Source: an uncultured Pelagibacteraceae bacterium (GTDB lineage: Bacteria; Pseudomonadota; Alphaproteobacteria; Pelagibacterales; Pelagibacteraceae). Taken from it: 64,000 nt of DNA. The notes under the pieces were generated by a model, which saw only the letters and a program-made list of their open reading frames with translations, ran no database searches and was not told the origin of the DNA. Shown here in pieces: positions 40,052-49,650 of the stretch. A program made the translations under genes and the position numbers. The number at the start of each line of letters is the position of its first letter. Position 1 is the first letter of the stretch. The stretch covers positions 1 to 64,000 of the forward strand of contig CACFKF010000003.1 in assembly GCA_902566775.1 (NCBI GenBank). The letters run 5' to 3'.

Positions 40052-41091
40052 CAACAAAAATATTTCTCTAGATAAATTTATTAATAAAGCACTTTACGAT
40101 AAAAAAAATGGATATTATATGCGCAATAATCCATTCGGGGAAAAAGGTGATTTCATTACAGCTCCAAATATTTCCATCTTATTCTCTGAAATAATAGCCA
40201 TCTGGTGTATAGCTTTCTGGGAAAACCTTGGATGTCCAAAAAAAATTAATATTGTTGAATTGGGCGCTGGCAATGGTGAAATGATGCATCAAATGACAAA
40301 AGTTTTTAAAAAATTCGAAAAATTTTTAAAAGCAAGCAAATTTTTTATTTTTGAAAAAAGTCATTTTTTAAAAAAAATTCAGAAAAAAAAAATAACTTCC
40401 TTCAATGTATCATGGATCAATTCGCTGGATAATTTAAAAAGTGGACCTAATATTTTTTTGGCAAATGAATTTTTTGATGCTTTGCCGGTAAAACAATTTA
40501 TAAAAAAAAACAATAAATGGTTTGAAAAAAAAGTAAAAGTTTTAAGTAAAAATAATTTTGAATTAGTTAACGAACCAACAAATATAAATAAATTTGAAAA
40601 AAAAATTGGGATTAATTTAAAAAATAATCAAAAAGTCATTGAATTTTCTCCAATGGCTTATAAATATTTGAATACAATTTCAAAAAAAATTAATGCTTTT
40701 CAGGGTGGACTATTGATTATTGACTATGGATATTTTGAAGAAGAAATGAGAAATAGTTTACAATCTGTTCGAAAACATAAATTTAGTAATATTTTAGAAA
40801 GTTTCGGCAACTCAGATATTACATATAACATTAGCTTTTTTTTTGCTAGAAAAAATCTTAAAAAAACTAAAACTAAAAGTAGTGGGTACCACTACTCAAA
40901 AAAAATTTTTAACAAAACTTGGCATTATTCAACGTGCAGAAATATTGTCTAGGAATTTAAAATTTTCAAAAAAAGCTAATATTTATTACAGGTTAAATCG
41001 CTTAATGGACAATAAATTTATGGGCAATTTGTTTAAAGTGATGTTTGCTACAAAAAAAAATAATAAATTTAAAATAGGATTTGAAAATTGA
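40038..41091 (+). pseudogene. MidA/DUF185-family SAM methyltransferase, frameshifted at a T9 run
   Basis: Homologue of MidA (NDUFAF7), a class I SAM methyltransferase linked to respiratory complex I in mitochondria. The first frame (from 40038) has GYYMRNNPFGEKGDFITAP, the SAM motif VELGAGNGEMM, NEFFDALPVKQF and LIIDYGY. The frame changes at nine T residues (40836-40844): reading eight gives NISFFLLEKILKK and continues into the +1 frame with TQKKFLTKLGIIQRAEIL and MGNLFKVMF, the family's true C-terminus, ending at 41091. Unshifted, the frame runs to 40952 with an unrelated tail. The corrected length is about 350 aa, as in the family. Confidence 0.82.
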
Positions 41092-41846
41092 TTGTTTCAA
41101 AAAAGTTAAAAAAATTTAAAAATATAGAGCATGGTTTTTTTAATCGAAAAGGAGGTGTTTCTACTGGAATATATAAAAGTCTAAATTGCGGAAGTGGATC
41201 TCATGATAAAAAAAAAAATGTATCAAACAATCTAAAAATAGTTTCTAAAAAAATTGGATGCGAACAAAAAAAACTCATACTATTACACCAAACGCATAGT
41301 GATAAATTTATTTATATTGGAAGAAATTATAAATTTAATAAAAAAAAAATAAAAGCAGATGCCTTAATAACAAATACCAAAAAAGTTGCTATTGGTATTT
41401 TAACTGCGGACTGCGCCCCTATATTGTTTTATGATAGTAAAAAAAAAATAATAGGAGCAATACACGCTGGATGGCGAGGAGCCTACAAAAAAATTCTTTC
41501 AAAAATTGTTAAATATCTATTAAAAAAAGATTCCATTTTAAGCAACTTGTATTTCGTAATAGGTCCGTCCATTGCTCAAAGAAACTATGAGGTTGGAATT
41601 GAATTTAAAAAAAAATTTCTTAAACAAAACAAAAAAAACATGAAGTATTTTAAATATATAAAAAATAGAATCTTTTTTAGCCTATCTGACTATATTAAAG
41701 GACAATTGAAAGATTTGGGAATAAAAAATATTGAAATAATAAAAAAAGATACGTATAATAATAAAAATAACTTTTTTAGTTCTAGAAGATCCAAAAAAAA
41801 TAATCATGATTATGGTAGAAATATATCTGTAATTATGATTAAATAA
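41088..41846 (+). CDS. pgeF: Purine nucleoside phosphorylase / laccase-domain protein YfiH (PgeF)
   Basis: Cytoplasmic metalloenzyme (252 aa) of the YfiH/PgeF family, with adenosine phosphorylase/deaminase activity reported for relatives and a link to peptidoglycan editing in E. coli. The His/Cys zinc-site motifs are intact: LHQTHSD, LTADCAPILF and the signature IHAGWRGAYKKI. Translation starts at TTG 41088, overlapping the preceding TGA stop by three bases. An internal AGGAGG lies early in the coding region, but no ATG follows it suitably. Confidence 0.92.
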   Translation: MIVSKKLKKFKNIEHGFFNRKGGVSTGIYKSLNCGSGSHDKKKNVSNNLKIVSKKIGCEQKKLILLHQTHSDKFIYIGRNYKFNKKKIKADALITNTKKVAIGILTADCAPILFYDSKKKIIGAIHAGWRGAYKKILSKIVKYLLKKDSILSNLYFVIGPSIAQRNYEVGIEFKKKFLKQNKKNMKYFKYIKNRIFFSLSDYIKGQLKDLGIKNIEIIKKDTYNNKNNFFSSRRSKKNNHDYGRNISVIMIK

Positions 41847-41858
41847 GATTTTCACAAA

Positions 41859-42791
41859 ATGAAGCTTCTTACAGGAAACAGTAATAAAAGCCTCAGTCAA
41901 AAAATATCGAAGCATTTAAAAACAAAACTAGTGCATTCTAGTATAAGAAAATTTGCTGATGGTGAAATTTACATAGAAATTAATGAAAACATTAGGGGCA
42001 ATAGTATTTTTTTAATTCAATCAAGTTCTGCGCCAGCTAATGATAATTTAATGGAACTTTTATTATGTATTGATGCACTAAAAAGATCTTCAGCAAAAAA
42101 TATTACTGCTGTAATTCCTTACTTTGGATATGCAAGGCAAGATAGAAAAGTTGCTCCAAGAACTTCTATATCGGCAAAACTAGTTTCTAATTTGATAACT
42201 AAAGCTGGAGCAGATAGAGTTGTTACCGTTGATTTGCATGCAGGTCAAATACAAGGTTTTTTTGATCTTCCAGTTGACAACCTTTTTGCAACTCCAATTT
42301 TTGCAAGACATGTTAAAAAGAATTTAAATAAAAAAAACTTAATTTGTGTATCTCCTGATGTTGGAGGTGTTGAAAGAACAAGAGCACTTGCTAGAAAATT
42401 AGATGTTGGAATAGCTATAATAGATAAAAGAAGACCTTCCCCAGGTAAATCTCAAGTAATGAATGTTATAGGAAATGTAAACAGTAAAACTTGTATAATT
42501 ATCGATGATATTATTGACTCGGGCGGAACAATAGTAAATGCAGCACAAGCACTAATAAATAGAGGAGCTAAAGAAGTTCACGTTTATATAACTCATGGAG
42601 TTTTAAGTGGTGAGGCAGTTGATAAAATTAAAAAATCCAGAATAAAAAAATTAGTTATTACAGATACAATTGACAACTCTGATAAGATAAAAAAGGCTAA
42701 GAATATAGAAGTATTAACTATATCCAATTTATTAGCTGAAGCAATTAAGAGGATTTCTAATTCAACTTCGGTTTCTGATCTATTTAAATAA
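41859..42791 (+). CDS. prs: Ribose-phosphate pyrophosphokinase
   Basis: PRPP synthetase (310 aa), feeding nucleotide, histidine and NAD synthesis. Family landmarks: [37 protein letters not shown] in parts, [18 protein letters not shown], and the PRPP-binding loop [12 protein letters not shown]. The length is normal for the class I enzyme. It follows pgeF after 12 bases and precedes rplY by 44 bases. Confidence 0.97.
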   Translation: MKLLTGNSNKSLSQKISKHLKTKLVHSSIRKFADGEIYIEINENIRGNSIFLIQSSSAPANDNLMELLLCIDALKRSSAKNITAVIPYFGYARQDRKVAPRTSISAKLVSNLITKAGADRVVTVDLHAGQIQGFFDLPVDNLFATPIFARHVKKNLNKKNLICVSPDVGGVERTRALARKLDVGIAIIDKRRPSPGKSQVMNVIGNVNSKTCIIIDDIIDSGGTIVNAAQALINRGAKEVHVYITHGVLSGEAVDKIKKSRIKKLVITDTIDNSDKIKKAKNIEVLTISNLLAEAIKRISNSTSVSDLFK

Positions 42792-42835
42792 TTTGCTTGA
42801 GTTATTAAAAACATGTGTTACAAAGCTTTGTTTTT

Positions 42836-43585
42836 ATGAGCATAATTGAAGCAACTATAAGAAATACAAAAACTAAAGGTGATATAAATTCGTTAAGAAT
42901 TAAAGGAGACATTCCCGCAATTATTTATGGTGGATCAGAGAAAAATCAAAAAATCTCATTGAGAAAAAAAAATGTTAAAAATCTTATAGAAAAAGAAAAT
43001 TTTTTATCAAACATAATTTCCATAAATTTAGATGGTAAATCAGAAAATGTATTGCCAAAAGAACTTGCATGGGATCCTATAACTGATGAACCAATTCATA
43101 TAGATTTTTTAAGAATTGTTAAAGGGTCAACGGTAGTCTTAGAAATACCTGTAAAATTTATTAACAATGATAAATCCCCAGGTCTAAAAAGAGGCGGAGT
43201 TTTAAACATTGTTAGAAGAAAAGTTGAATTGAAATGTCCAGCAGAAAACATACCGAAAGAACTTATTGTAGATTTAGATAACCTAGATATAGGTTCTAGT
43301 ATTAAAATTTCTTCAATTAAACTTCCTGAAAATGTTGTGCCAACTATTCAGGGAAGAGACTTTGTTGTAGCAACAGTTGCGGCACCAACAATAATAAAAG
43401 AGCCTGAAAAACCAGCTGAAGAAACTACTGAAGAAGGCGCCGAAGGAGTATCGGAAAGTGCTGAGGGAGAAGCAAAAGCTGCTGAGGGTGAAAAAGAAGG
43501 TGAAAAAAAGGAAACAGTCAAAGAAGCTGATAAAAAAGAAGCTGATAAAAAAGAAGATAAAAAAACACCTGCTGAAAAGAAATAA
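42836..43585 (+). CDS. rplY: 50S ribosomal protein L25 (Ctc form)
   Basis: 5S rRNA-binding ribosomal protein of the long, general-stress Ctc type. The N-terminal L25 domain (RNTKTKGDINSLRIKGDIPAII) and the C-terminal TL5 beta domain (DFLRI, VPVKFIN, GGVLNIVRR, ELKCPAENIP) are intact up to about residue 180. A charged tail of about 65 residues follows, rich in Glu, Ala and Lys, with a repeated KKEAD unit. I start at ATG 42836 (MSIIEATIRN); an in-frame GTG at 42815 is possible but adds residues atypical of the family. prs-rplY-pth-ychF is a common order. Confidence 0.93.
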   Translation: MSIIEATIRNTKTKGDINSLRIKGDIPAIIYGGSEKNQKISLRKKNVKNLIEKENFLSNIISINLDGKSENVLPKELAWDPITDEPIHIDFLRIVKGSTVVLEIPVKFINNDKSPGLKRGGVLNIVRRKVELKCPAENIPKELIVDLDNLDIGSSIKISSIKLPENVVPTIQGRDFVVATVAAPTIIKEPEKPAEETTEEGAEGVSESAEGEAKAAEGEKEGEKKETVKEADKKEADKKEDKKTPAEKK

Positions 43586-43621
43586 TTTTAGTGCAAAAAA
43601 TTCCAAAATTTAATTTATAAA

Positions 43622-44182
43622 ATGATTTTATTTGTAGGTTTAGGAAACCCAAGTCCAGATAATGAAAACAATAGACATAATATTGGTTTTAAAATAATTG
43701 ATGCAATTAATAAAAAATTTAGCTTATCAAAACAAAAACCAAAATTTAAGGGTTTGCTAACAACTGGCAATATAGGAAATAAAAAAGTTTATGCTATAAA
43801 ACCTTTAACCTTCATGAATAACTCTGGAATTTGCATAAGAGAACTTATTGAATATTTTAAAATTGAAGCAGAAAATGTAATAGTTTTTCATGATGATCTA
43901 GATGTTGATTTTGGTAAGATTAAAACTAAATTTGGAGGCTCTAGTGCTGGACACAATGGAATTGAGTCCATAGATAAATTTATTGGTAAAGATTATTCAA
44001 GAGTTAGAATTGGAATTGGCAAACCAAATGGAAGTGCCGATGTAACCAATCATGTATTAAAAGATTTTGATGAAGAAGAAAAAGTTGAATTGGAAAATAT
44101 AACAAGTAATATAACTAGTTCTATTCCAATTTTATTAGATAAAAAATTAGACTTATTTTCAAGTACCGTAAATAATAAATAA
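43622..44182 (+). CDS. pth: Peptidyl-tRNA hydrolase
   Basis: Releases peptides from prematurely dissociated peptidyl-tRNAs (186 aa). VGLGNPSPDNENNRHNIGF holds the catalytic histidine near residue 20. PLTFMNNSG, FHDDLDVDFGKIK and GGSSAGHNGIESI are the remaining conserved blocks, all with expected active-site residues (Asn, Asp, His, Asn). Length is typical. The gene ends one base before the ychF start and belongs to the prs-rplY-pth-ychF string. Confidence 0.97.
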   Translation: MILFVGLGNPSPDNENNRHNIGFKIIDAINKKFSLSKQKPKFKGLLTTGNIGNKKVYAIKPLTFMNNSGICIRELIEYFKIEAENVIVFHDDLDVDFGKIKTKFGGSSAGHNGIESIDKFIGKDYSRVRIGIGKPNGSADVTNHVLKDFDEEEKVELENITSNITSSIPILLDKKLDLFSSTVNNK

Positions 44183-44183
44183 T

Positions 44184-45257
44184 ATGAGTTTCCGTTGTGG
44201 CATAGTGGGCTTGCCTAATGTCGGCAAATCTACACTATTTAATGCTTTGACAAACTCAAGTAAAGCGCAAGCGGAAAATTTTCCTTTTTGTACAATCGAT
44301 CCAAACGAGGGCGTAGTACCAGTACCAGATGAAAGATTGGATAAATTAGCAAAAATATCATCATCTAAAAAAAAAATAAACACAACTATATCGTTTGTTG
44401 ATATTGCTGGCTTGGTAAAAGGAGCTTCGAAAGGAGAAGGTCTTGGAAATAAATTTTTATCTCACATAAGAGAAGTAGATGCAATAATACATATGATTAG
44501 ATGTTTTGATTCTGATAATATTCAAAATGTTAACCCAAATGTTGACCCTGTAAGAGATCTAGAAATTATTGAAACTGAAATGTTGATTGCAGATCTAGAG
44601 TCAATTCAAAAAAGATTAGAAAAAAAGAAAAAAAAAACATTAGACATTAAACAGCTAGAAATTCTTGAAAATGCTTTAAAACTTATAAATAACAATCAAA
44701 ATCTAGATGCTCTTATTGATAAGTTTGAAAAAAAAATTTTAAAACAAACAGGTCTTCTTTCTGTTAAGCCAAAGATATTTGTTTGTAATGTCGATGAACA
44801 TAGTATTAAAAATGGAAACAAATATACTAAGACGTTTGTAGATAAATATGGAGAAAATAATACAATCATTGCTTCTGCTGACATAGAAAATCAAATAAAT
44901 CAATTAGATCATGAAGAGAAAGTTAATTACATGAAAATGGCCGATATAAATGAAACAGGTTTAGATTTAATTATAAGAAAAGGATATGAAATATTGCAAC
45001 TAGAAACTTTTTTTACATCTGGGCCAGAAGAATCTAGAGCATGGACAATTCCAAAAAATTGCCCAGCTCCTAAAGCCGCAGGAGTCATCCATACTGACTT
45101 TGAAAAAGGTTTTATTAGATCAGAAACTGTTAGCTTTAAAGATTTTGTAGATAACAATGGGTGGGCAAATTCTAAGGCCAGAGGAAAAATGAGATTAGAA
45201 GGTAAAGATTATATTGTAAAAGATGGCGATGTATTAAACATCAGGTTCAATGCGTGA
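44184..45257 (+). CDS. ychF: Redox-regulated ATPase YchF (Obg-like)
   Basis: Obg-family P-loop NTPase (357 aa), ribosome-associated and preferring ATP. G1 is GLPNVGKSTLFNAL, followed by FPFCTIDPNEGVV (G2 region) and DIAGLVKGASKGEGLGN (G3 and the Obg glycine stretch). A coiled coil (about 130-200) and the C-terminal TGS domain (FFTSGPEESRAWTI, then DYIVKDGDVLNIRF) complete it. The stop lies 24 bases inside the convergent petC gene. Confidence 0.96.
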   Translation: MSFRCGIVGLPNVGKSTLFNALTNSSKAQAENFPFCTIDPNEGVVPVPDERLDKLAKISSSKKKINTTISFVDIAGLVKGASKGEGLGNKFLSHIREVDAIIHMIRCFDSDNIQNVNPNVDPVRDLEIIETEMLIADLESIQKRLEKKKKKTLDIKQLEILENALKLINNNQNLDALIDKFEKKILKQTGLLSVKPKIFVCNVDEHSIKNGNKYTKTFVDKYGENNTIIASADIENQINQLDHEEKVNYMKMADINETGLDLIIRKGYEILQLETFFTSGPEESRAWTIPKNCPAPKAAGVIHTDFEKGFIRSETVSFKDFVDNNGWANSKARGKMRLEGKDYIVKDGDVLNIRFNA

Positions 45258-46016
45258 CCAAAGCCTTCTCATGCTTAGGTAGACTAATATGCTTATAATA
45301 ATTAAATATATTATTACTTTAAAACCAATTTTGTGTCTTGCTTCAAGATGAGGTTCGGCTGCCCAAGCCAGAAAATTTGTAACGTCCTTTGCCATTTGCT
45401 CCTCAGTTGCTTCTGTCCCATCATAATATTCCAATTGGCCATCAGATAATGGCTTTGGCATTTTGATATTATTTCCATACATATAAGCATTATAATAAAC
45501 GCCACTATCTAGGATTGTGTCACTAGGTGGATCATCATAACCTAATAAAAGCGAATAAATATAATCTGCACCTCCACCTCTTGCCTTAACTATAACAGAC
45601 AGGTCAGGTGGGTATGCACCTCCATTTGAAGCCATTGCTTCTTTATCATTTTGATATGGATTAACAAATTTATCTGAAAGTTTTGCTGGTCTTGTAAACA
45701 TTTCTCCATCATCATTTGGTCCATCTATTACTTCAAAACTTGCAGCTATAGCCTTTGCTTGTTCTGCAGAAAATTCTGGTCCTCCCTCTTCTGCCAAATT
45801 TCTATAGCTTAAATAACTTATTGAATGACATGAGGCGCAAACCTCTGCATATACCTGGTATCCTCTTTGCAATGAAGCTCTATCAAATTTTCCAAAATAT
45901 CCTTTAAAACTCCAATCAGTATTTAATAATTTTTTTTTCTCTTCAGAAAAAACATTTTGACTTATAAAAATTAGAAACAAAAATAAAAAAGAAATTGACT
46001 TGGTTATATGTTTCAT
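45234..46016 (-). CDS. petC: Cytochrome c1 of the bc1 complex
   Basis: Membrane-anchored haem c subunit (260 aa) passing electrons from the Rieske protein to cytochrome c. A signal peptide (ISFLFLFLIFISQNVFS) is followed by the haem-binding CASCH motif, the axial-ligand region around MYGNNIKMPKPL, and a C-terminal transmembrane anchor (FKVIIYLIIISILVYLSM). I start at ATG 46016 (MKHITKSI), because the frame's upstream extension to 46127 lies inside petB and precedes the signal peptide. Third gene of petABC, 4 bases after petB. Confidence 0.95.
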   Translation of the reverse strand: MKHITKSISFLFLFLIFISQNVFSEEKKKLLNTDWSFKGYFGKFDRASLQRGYQVYAEVCASCHSISYLSYRNLAEEGGPEFSAEQAKAIAASFEVIDGPNDDGEMFTRPAKLSDKFVNPYQNDKEAMASNGGAYPPDLSVIVKARGGGADYIYSLLLGYDDPPSDTILDSGVYYNAYMYGNNIKMPKPLSDGQLEYYDGTEATEEQMAKDVTNFLAWAAEPHLEARHKIGFKVIIYLIIISILVYLSMRRLWSRIEPDV

Positions 46017-46020
46017 AAAA

Positions 46021-47280
46021 TTAGCTATAAAGTTCTTTTTTCTTAATTGTATTTGGATTTGGAGAACCTCCCAATACTGGTTCCATAATGCTCGATGGAA
46101 CTGGTAGTGTTTTTTCTTTTTTACCAAGAACTGGTAAAATAATTAAAAAGTGAACAAAATAATAAGTAGTAGCTACTCTTGCTATCAACAGGTAAGTTCC
46201 TTCGGCTGGCATTGCTCCCATATAACCTAATACAAGAACATCTAAAACAAGTATCCAATAAAACTGTTTGTATAAAGGTCTAAAAATTGCAGATTTAACT
46301 TTTGAAGTATCAAGCCATGGCAATATTACCAAAACAAAAATTGATGCAAACATTGCAATTACTCCTAAAAGTTTATCTGGCACAGATCTTAATATTGCAT
46401 AAAAAGGTAACAAGTACCATTCGGGAACTATATGGTTTGGAGTGACCATCGGATTTGCTTCGATATAATTGTCAGCATGTCCCAATATATTCGGAGCATA
46501 AAAAACAAAAAAAGCAAATACAATTAAAAAAAGTAGTAATGCAAATAAATCCTTAATCACTATATAAGGATGAAAAGGAACAGTATCCTTTGAAGGTTTT
46601 TTTAATTCAATTCCAATTGGATTGTTATTCCCTGGAACATGCAAAGCCCAAATGTGTAATATCACTAAACCAAAAATTAAAAATGGAAGCAGATAGTGTA
46701 AAGCATAAAATCGAGTTAAAGTTGGATTGTCAACTGCAAAACCTCCCCATAACCAATTAGTAATTGACTCCCCTATTAAAGGCACTGCGCTAAATAAATT
46801 AGTAATTACGGTAGCGGCCCAAAAACTCATCTGTCCCCATGGCAAAACATATCCCATAAAAGCCGTCATCATCATCAAAAAATATATTATCATTCCAATA
46901 ATCCAAATAACCTCTCTTGGAGATTTGTAAGACCCATAATACAGAGCTCTAAAAATGTGAACGTAAACTGCTAAAAAAAACATCGATGCTCCGTTTGCAT
47001 GAAAGTATCTTAATAGCCATCCGTAATTCACATCTCTCATTATATGTTCTACACTTGCAAAAGCTAAATCTGTATGAGCTACATAATGCATTGCCAATAC
47101 AATTCCTGTAACAATCTGGGTAATCAAACAAAAAGTTAATATACCTCCAAAAGTCCACCAGTAATTTAGATTTTTTGGTGTTGGATATTCTCTTAAATGT
47201 GCACTTAGCGACAATAAAGGAAGTCTATCATTAAACCACTTAGCCAGTTTAGTTGACGGAACATAATTATGATCACTCAT
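46021..47280 (-). CDS. petB: Cytochrome b of the bc1 complex
   Basis: Core quinol-oxidising subunit (419 aa) with two b-type haems. Eight transmembrane helices are visible. [28 protein letters not shown] contains one haem-ligand pair (quoted in part), and [12 protein letters not shown] with LHIWALH the other. The Qo-site [14 protein letters not shown] motif is intact. An AGGA Shine-Dalgarno precedes the ATG. It lies 9 bases downstream of petA and is continuous with petC. Confidence 0.97.
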   Translation of the reverse strand: MSDHNYVPSTKLAKWFNDRLPLLSLSAHLREYPTPKNLNYWWTFGGILTFCLITQIVTGIVLAMHYVAHTDLAFASVEHIMRDVNYGWLLRYFHANGASMFFLAVYVHIFRALYYGSYKSPREVIWIIGMIIYFLMMMTAFMGYVLPWGQMSFWAATVITNLFSAVPLIGESITNWLWGGFAVDNPTLTRFYALHYLLPFLIFGLVILHIWALHVPGNNNPIGIELKKPSKDTVPFHPYIVIKDLFALLLFLIVFAFFVFYAPNILGHADNYIEANPMVTPNHIVPEWYLLPFYAILRSVPDKLLGVIAMFASIFVLVILPWLDTSKVKSAIFRPLYKQFYWILVLDVLVLGYMGAMPAEGTYLLIARVATTYYFVHFLIILPVLGKKEKTLPVPSSIMEPVLGGSPNPNTIKKKELYS

Positions 47281-47289
47281 ATTTATCCT

Positions 47290-47802
47290 TTAACCTATTA
47301 TAATGGTATTGCTATTAACAAATTCATATTTTGGTATTTCTAAATTTGTTGGAGCAGGTCCTTTTCTTATCCTTCCAGAGGTATCATAATGTGAGCCGTG
47401 ACATGGACAAAACCATCCATTATATTCTCCCTTGTCCCCTAAAGGCACACATCCAAGATGAGTACAAACCCCGAGCATTACTAGCCACTCAGGATCTTTT
47501 GCTCTGTCTTCATCTTTTTCAGGATGCTTAAGGTCATCTAATTTTACTGCTCTCGCTTCTTCTATTTCTTGTTGCGTTCTTCTTTTTATAAAAACTGGCT
47601 TACCTCTCCATAGAACTGTTATTGATTTTCCAGGTTCTATTGAACTAACATCAACTTCTGTGCTAGCTAAAGCTTTCACAGATTTATCTGGGTTCATTTG
47701 GTCTACTAAGGGCCAAATTGATGCGCCAACACCAACTGCACCTATCGCATACGAGGCTGTAAATAGAAAATCTCTTCTTTTAGGTTTTTTTTGATCTGAC
47801 AT
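47290..47802 (-). CDS. petA: Rieske iron-sulfur protein of the bc1 complex
   Basis: 2Fe-2S subunit (170 aa). The N-terminus has a twin-arginine-like motif (KRRDFLF) leading into an uncleaved membrane anchor. The cluster-binding boxes CTHLGC and CPCHGSHYD supply two Cys and two His plus the disulfide cysteines, and [14 protein letters not shown] follows in the Pro loop region. First gene of petABC, divergent from trmL with a 75-base gap holding both promoters. Paired with the ATP synthase genes at the end of the window, it marks aerobic respiration. Confidence 0.96.
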   Translation of the reverse strand: MSDQKKPKRRDFLFTASYAIGAVGVGASIWPLVDQMNPDKSVKALASTEVDVSSIEPGKSITVLWRGKPVFIKRRTQQEIEEARAVKLDDLKHPEKDEDRAKDPEWLVMLGVCTHLGCVPLGDKGEYNGWFCPCHGSHYDTSGRIRKGPAPTNLEIPKYEFVNSNTIIIG

Positions 47803-47877
47803 TTTATAAAACTATGTTTATTCTAATCACTAATATATGATTTCATATAGGAAAAAAGTTATTTATCTGCGACAACA

Positions 47878-48357
47878 ATGACATCAAAAAAGATGATTTT
47901 AAGACCAAAAATTGCACTTTATGAACCTGACATTCCTCAAAACACTGCTGCAATCATTCGAACTTGCTCTTGTCTAGATGTCATGATTGAAATTATTGAG
48001 CCTTGCGGTTTTATGATAAATGATAAACGTTTTAAAAGAGTTGTTATGGATTATCTCGAAGAAGAAAAGATAAAATTTTACAAAAATTATGATGATTTTT
48101 TTCAAACTAAGAAAAAAGAAAAAGGAAGAATTGTACTTATGACTACAAAAGCTAATACTTCTTATACAAAATTTAAATTTAAGCTAACAGATACTATACT
48201 ATTTGGAAGAGAAAGTGCTGGTGTGCCAGAAAAAATACATAAACTAGCAAATAATAGATTAAAGATACCTTTGTCTCTTAAAAAGAGATCTTTAAATTTA
48301 GCCTCGTCTGTTGCTATAACTCTTGCTGAAAGTCTCAGGCAAAATAGACTAATTTAA
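47878..48357 (+). CDS. trmL: tRNA (cytidine/uridine-2'-O-)-methyltransferase TrmL
   Basis: SPOUT-class enzyme (159 aa) that methylates the wobble ribose of tRNA-Leu isoacceptors. The N-terminus IALYEPDIPQNTAAIIRTC, the mid-region DYLEEEKIKFY, and the C-terminal knot LFGRESAGVPEKIH and RSLNLASSVAITLAE are all characteristic. Length is typical of TrmL. It is followed after 5 bases by hemF. Confidence 0.94.
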   Translation: MTSKKMILRPKIALYEPDIPQNTAAIIRTCSCLDVMIEIIEPCGFMINDKRFKRVVMDYLEEEKIKFYKNYDDFFQTKKKEKGRIVLMTTKANTSYTKFKFKLTDTILFGRESAGVPEKIHKLANNRLKIPLSLKKRSLNLASSVAITLAESLRQNRLI

Positions 48358-48362
48358 AAAAA

Positions 48363-49172
48363 ATGAAAATTAAAAAAAAACAACGAATGGCAAAAAGATG
48401 GTTTTTAAAATTACAAAAATTAATTTGTAAAAATATTGAAGAATTAGAAAAAACATATGGATCAAAAAAAAAATTTAAAAAAAACAAGTGGAAACATGGC
48501 GAATTTAGAATAATTGAGGGTGAAGTAATTGAAAAAGGAGGTGTCGCTTTTTCAAACGTCATTGGAAAATTTCCAAAAAAATTTGCAAAAAAAATTCCAG
48601 GGACTAGTAACAATAATAAATTTTGGTCCTCAGGAGTTTCTGTGGTGTTACATCCAAAAAATCCTAAAATTCCTGTAATGCATTTTAATACTAGATTTAT
48701 TTGTACTCAAAAAGCTTGGTTTGGCGGAGGTATAGATTTAACTCCATGTATCAAAGATAACAGTGAAAGAAAATATTTTCATAACGAATTAAAAAAAATG
48801 TGCGATCTTCATGACAAAAAATATTACACAAAATACAAAAAATGGTGTGATGAATATTTTTATTTACCTCATAGAAAAGAAAAAAGAGGTATAGGTGGTA
48901 TTTTTTTTGATTACAAAATGTATAATTGGGAAAAGGATTTTTTATTTGTTCAAGATGTAGGTAAAACTTTTGCTTATCTTATAAAAAAAATTATAAGAAA
49001 AAAAATGTTCTTAAAATGTACAAAAAAAGATAAGGAGATTCAGTTATTAAAAAGAGGACGTTATGTTGAATTTAATTTATTATACGATAGAGGAACAAAA
49101 TTTGGTTTAAATAGTGGTGGCAACCCAAAAGCAATATTAATGTCTATGCCTCCAACAGCAAAATGGAAATAA
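48363..49172 (+). CDS. hemF: Oxygen-dependent coproporphyrinogen III oxidase
   Basis: Haem pathway enzyme (269 aa) that oxidatively decarboxylates coproporphyrinogen III using O2. The family blocks are GGVAFSNVIGKFP-like near residue 60, FNTRFICTQKAWFGGGIDLTPC in parts, the YLPHRKEKRGIGGIFFD signature, and GRYVEFNLLYDRGTKFGL near the C-terminus. At 269 residues it is somewhat shorter than E. coli HemF (299), the loss being mostly at the N-terminus. Aerobic lifestyle is implied. Confidence 0.95.
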   Translation: MKIKKKQRMAKRWFLKLQKLICKNIEELEKTYGSKKKFKKNKWKHGEFRIIEGEVIEKGGVAFSNVIGKFPKKFAKKIPGTSNNNKFWSSGVSVVLHPKNPKIPVMHFNTRFICTQKAWFGGGIDLTPCIKDNSERKYFHNELKKMCDLHDKKYYTKYKKWCDEYFYLPHRKEKRGIGGIFFDYKMYNWEKDFLFVQDVGKTFAYLIKKIIRKKMFLKCTKKDKEIQLLKRGRYVEFNLLYDRGTKFGLNSGGNPKAILMSMPPTAKWK

Positions 49173-49173
49173 A

Positions 49174-49650
49174 ATGGAAAAAGAACCAATCACAGTTAAT
49201 GGTCTAAATAAATTAAAAGAAGAATTAATTTATTTAAAAGAAAAAAAGAGACCTGAAATAGTTGCTGCAATATCTGAAGCTAGGTCCCATGGTGATCTAA
49301 AAGAAAATGCTGAATATCACGCAGCAAAAGAACAACAATCTTATAATGAAGGCAGAATTGAGGAGATAAATGATATTGTTGCTAGAGCTAATGTAATTGA
49401 TGTAACAAAATTTTCTAATGATGGTAAAATTATATTTGGATCTACAGTGGATTTAGAAAATTTGGACACTGGTGAAAGTCTAGAATATAAAATTGTTGGA
49501 AAAGATGAGGCAGATTTAAAAAAAAAATTAATTTATTATAAATCTCCAATAGGTAAAGGATTAATAGGAAAGAACAAAAATGATCTTGTGGAAATCAATA
49601 CACCCGCAGGAATAAAAAACTTTGAAATTAAGAATGTAAAATATATTTAA
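49174..49650 (+). CDS. greA: Transcription elongation factor GreA
   Basis: RNA polymerase secondary-channel factor (158 aa) that stimulates cleavage of backtracked transcripts. The N-terminal coiled coil contains SHGDLKENAEYHAAKE, with the acidic tip residues that chelate the catalytic metal, and the C-terminal FKBP-like domain ends with SPIGKGLIGK. One base separates it from hemF. Its stop shares TTAA with the convergent cca stop. Confidence 0.96.
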   Translation: MEKEPITVNGLNKLKEELIYLKEKKRPEIVAAISEARSHGDLKENAEYHAAKEQQSYNEGRIEEINDIVARANVIDVTKFSNDGKIIFGSTVDLENLDTGESLEYKIVGKDEADLKKKLIYYKSPIGKGLIGKNKNDLVEINTPAGIKNFEIKNVKYI

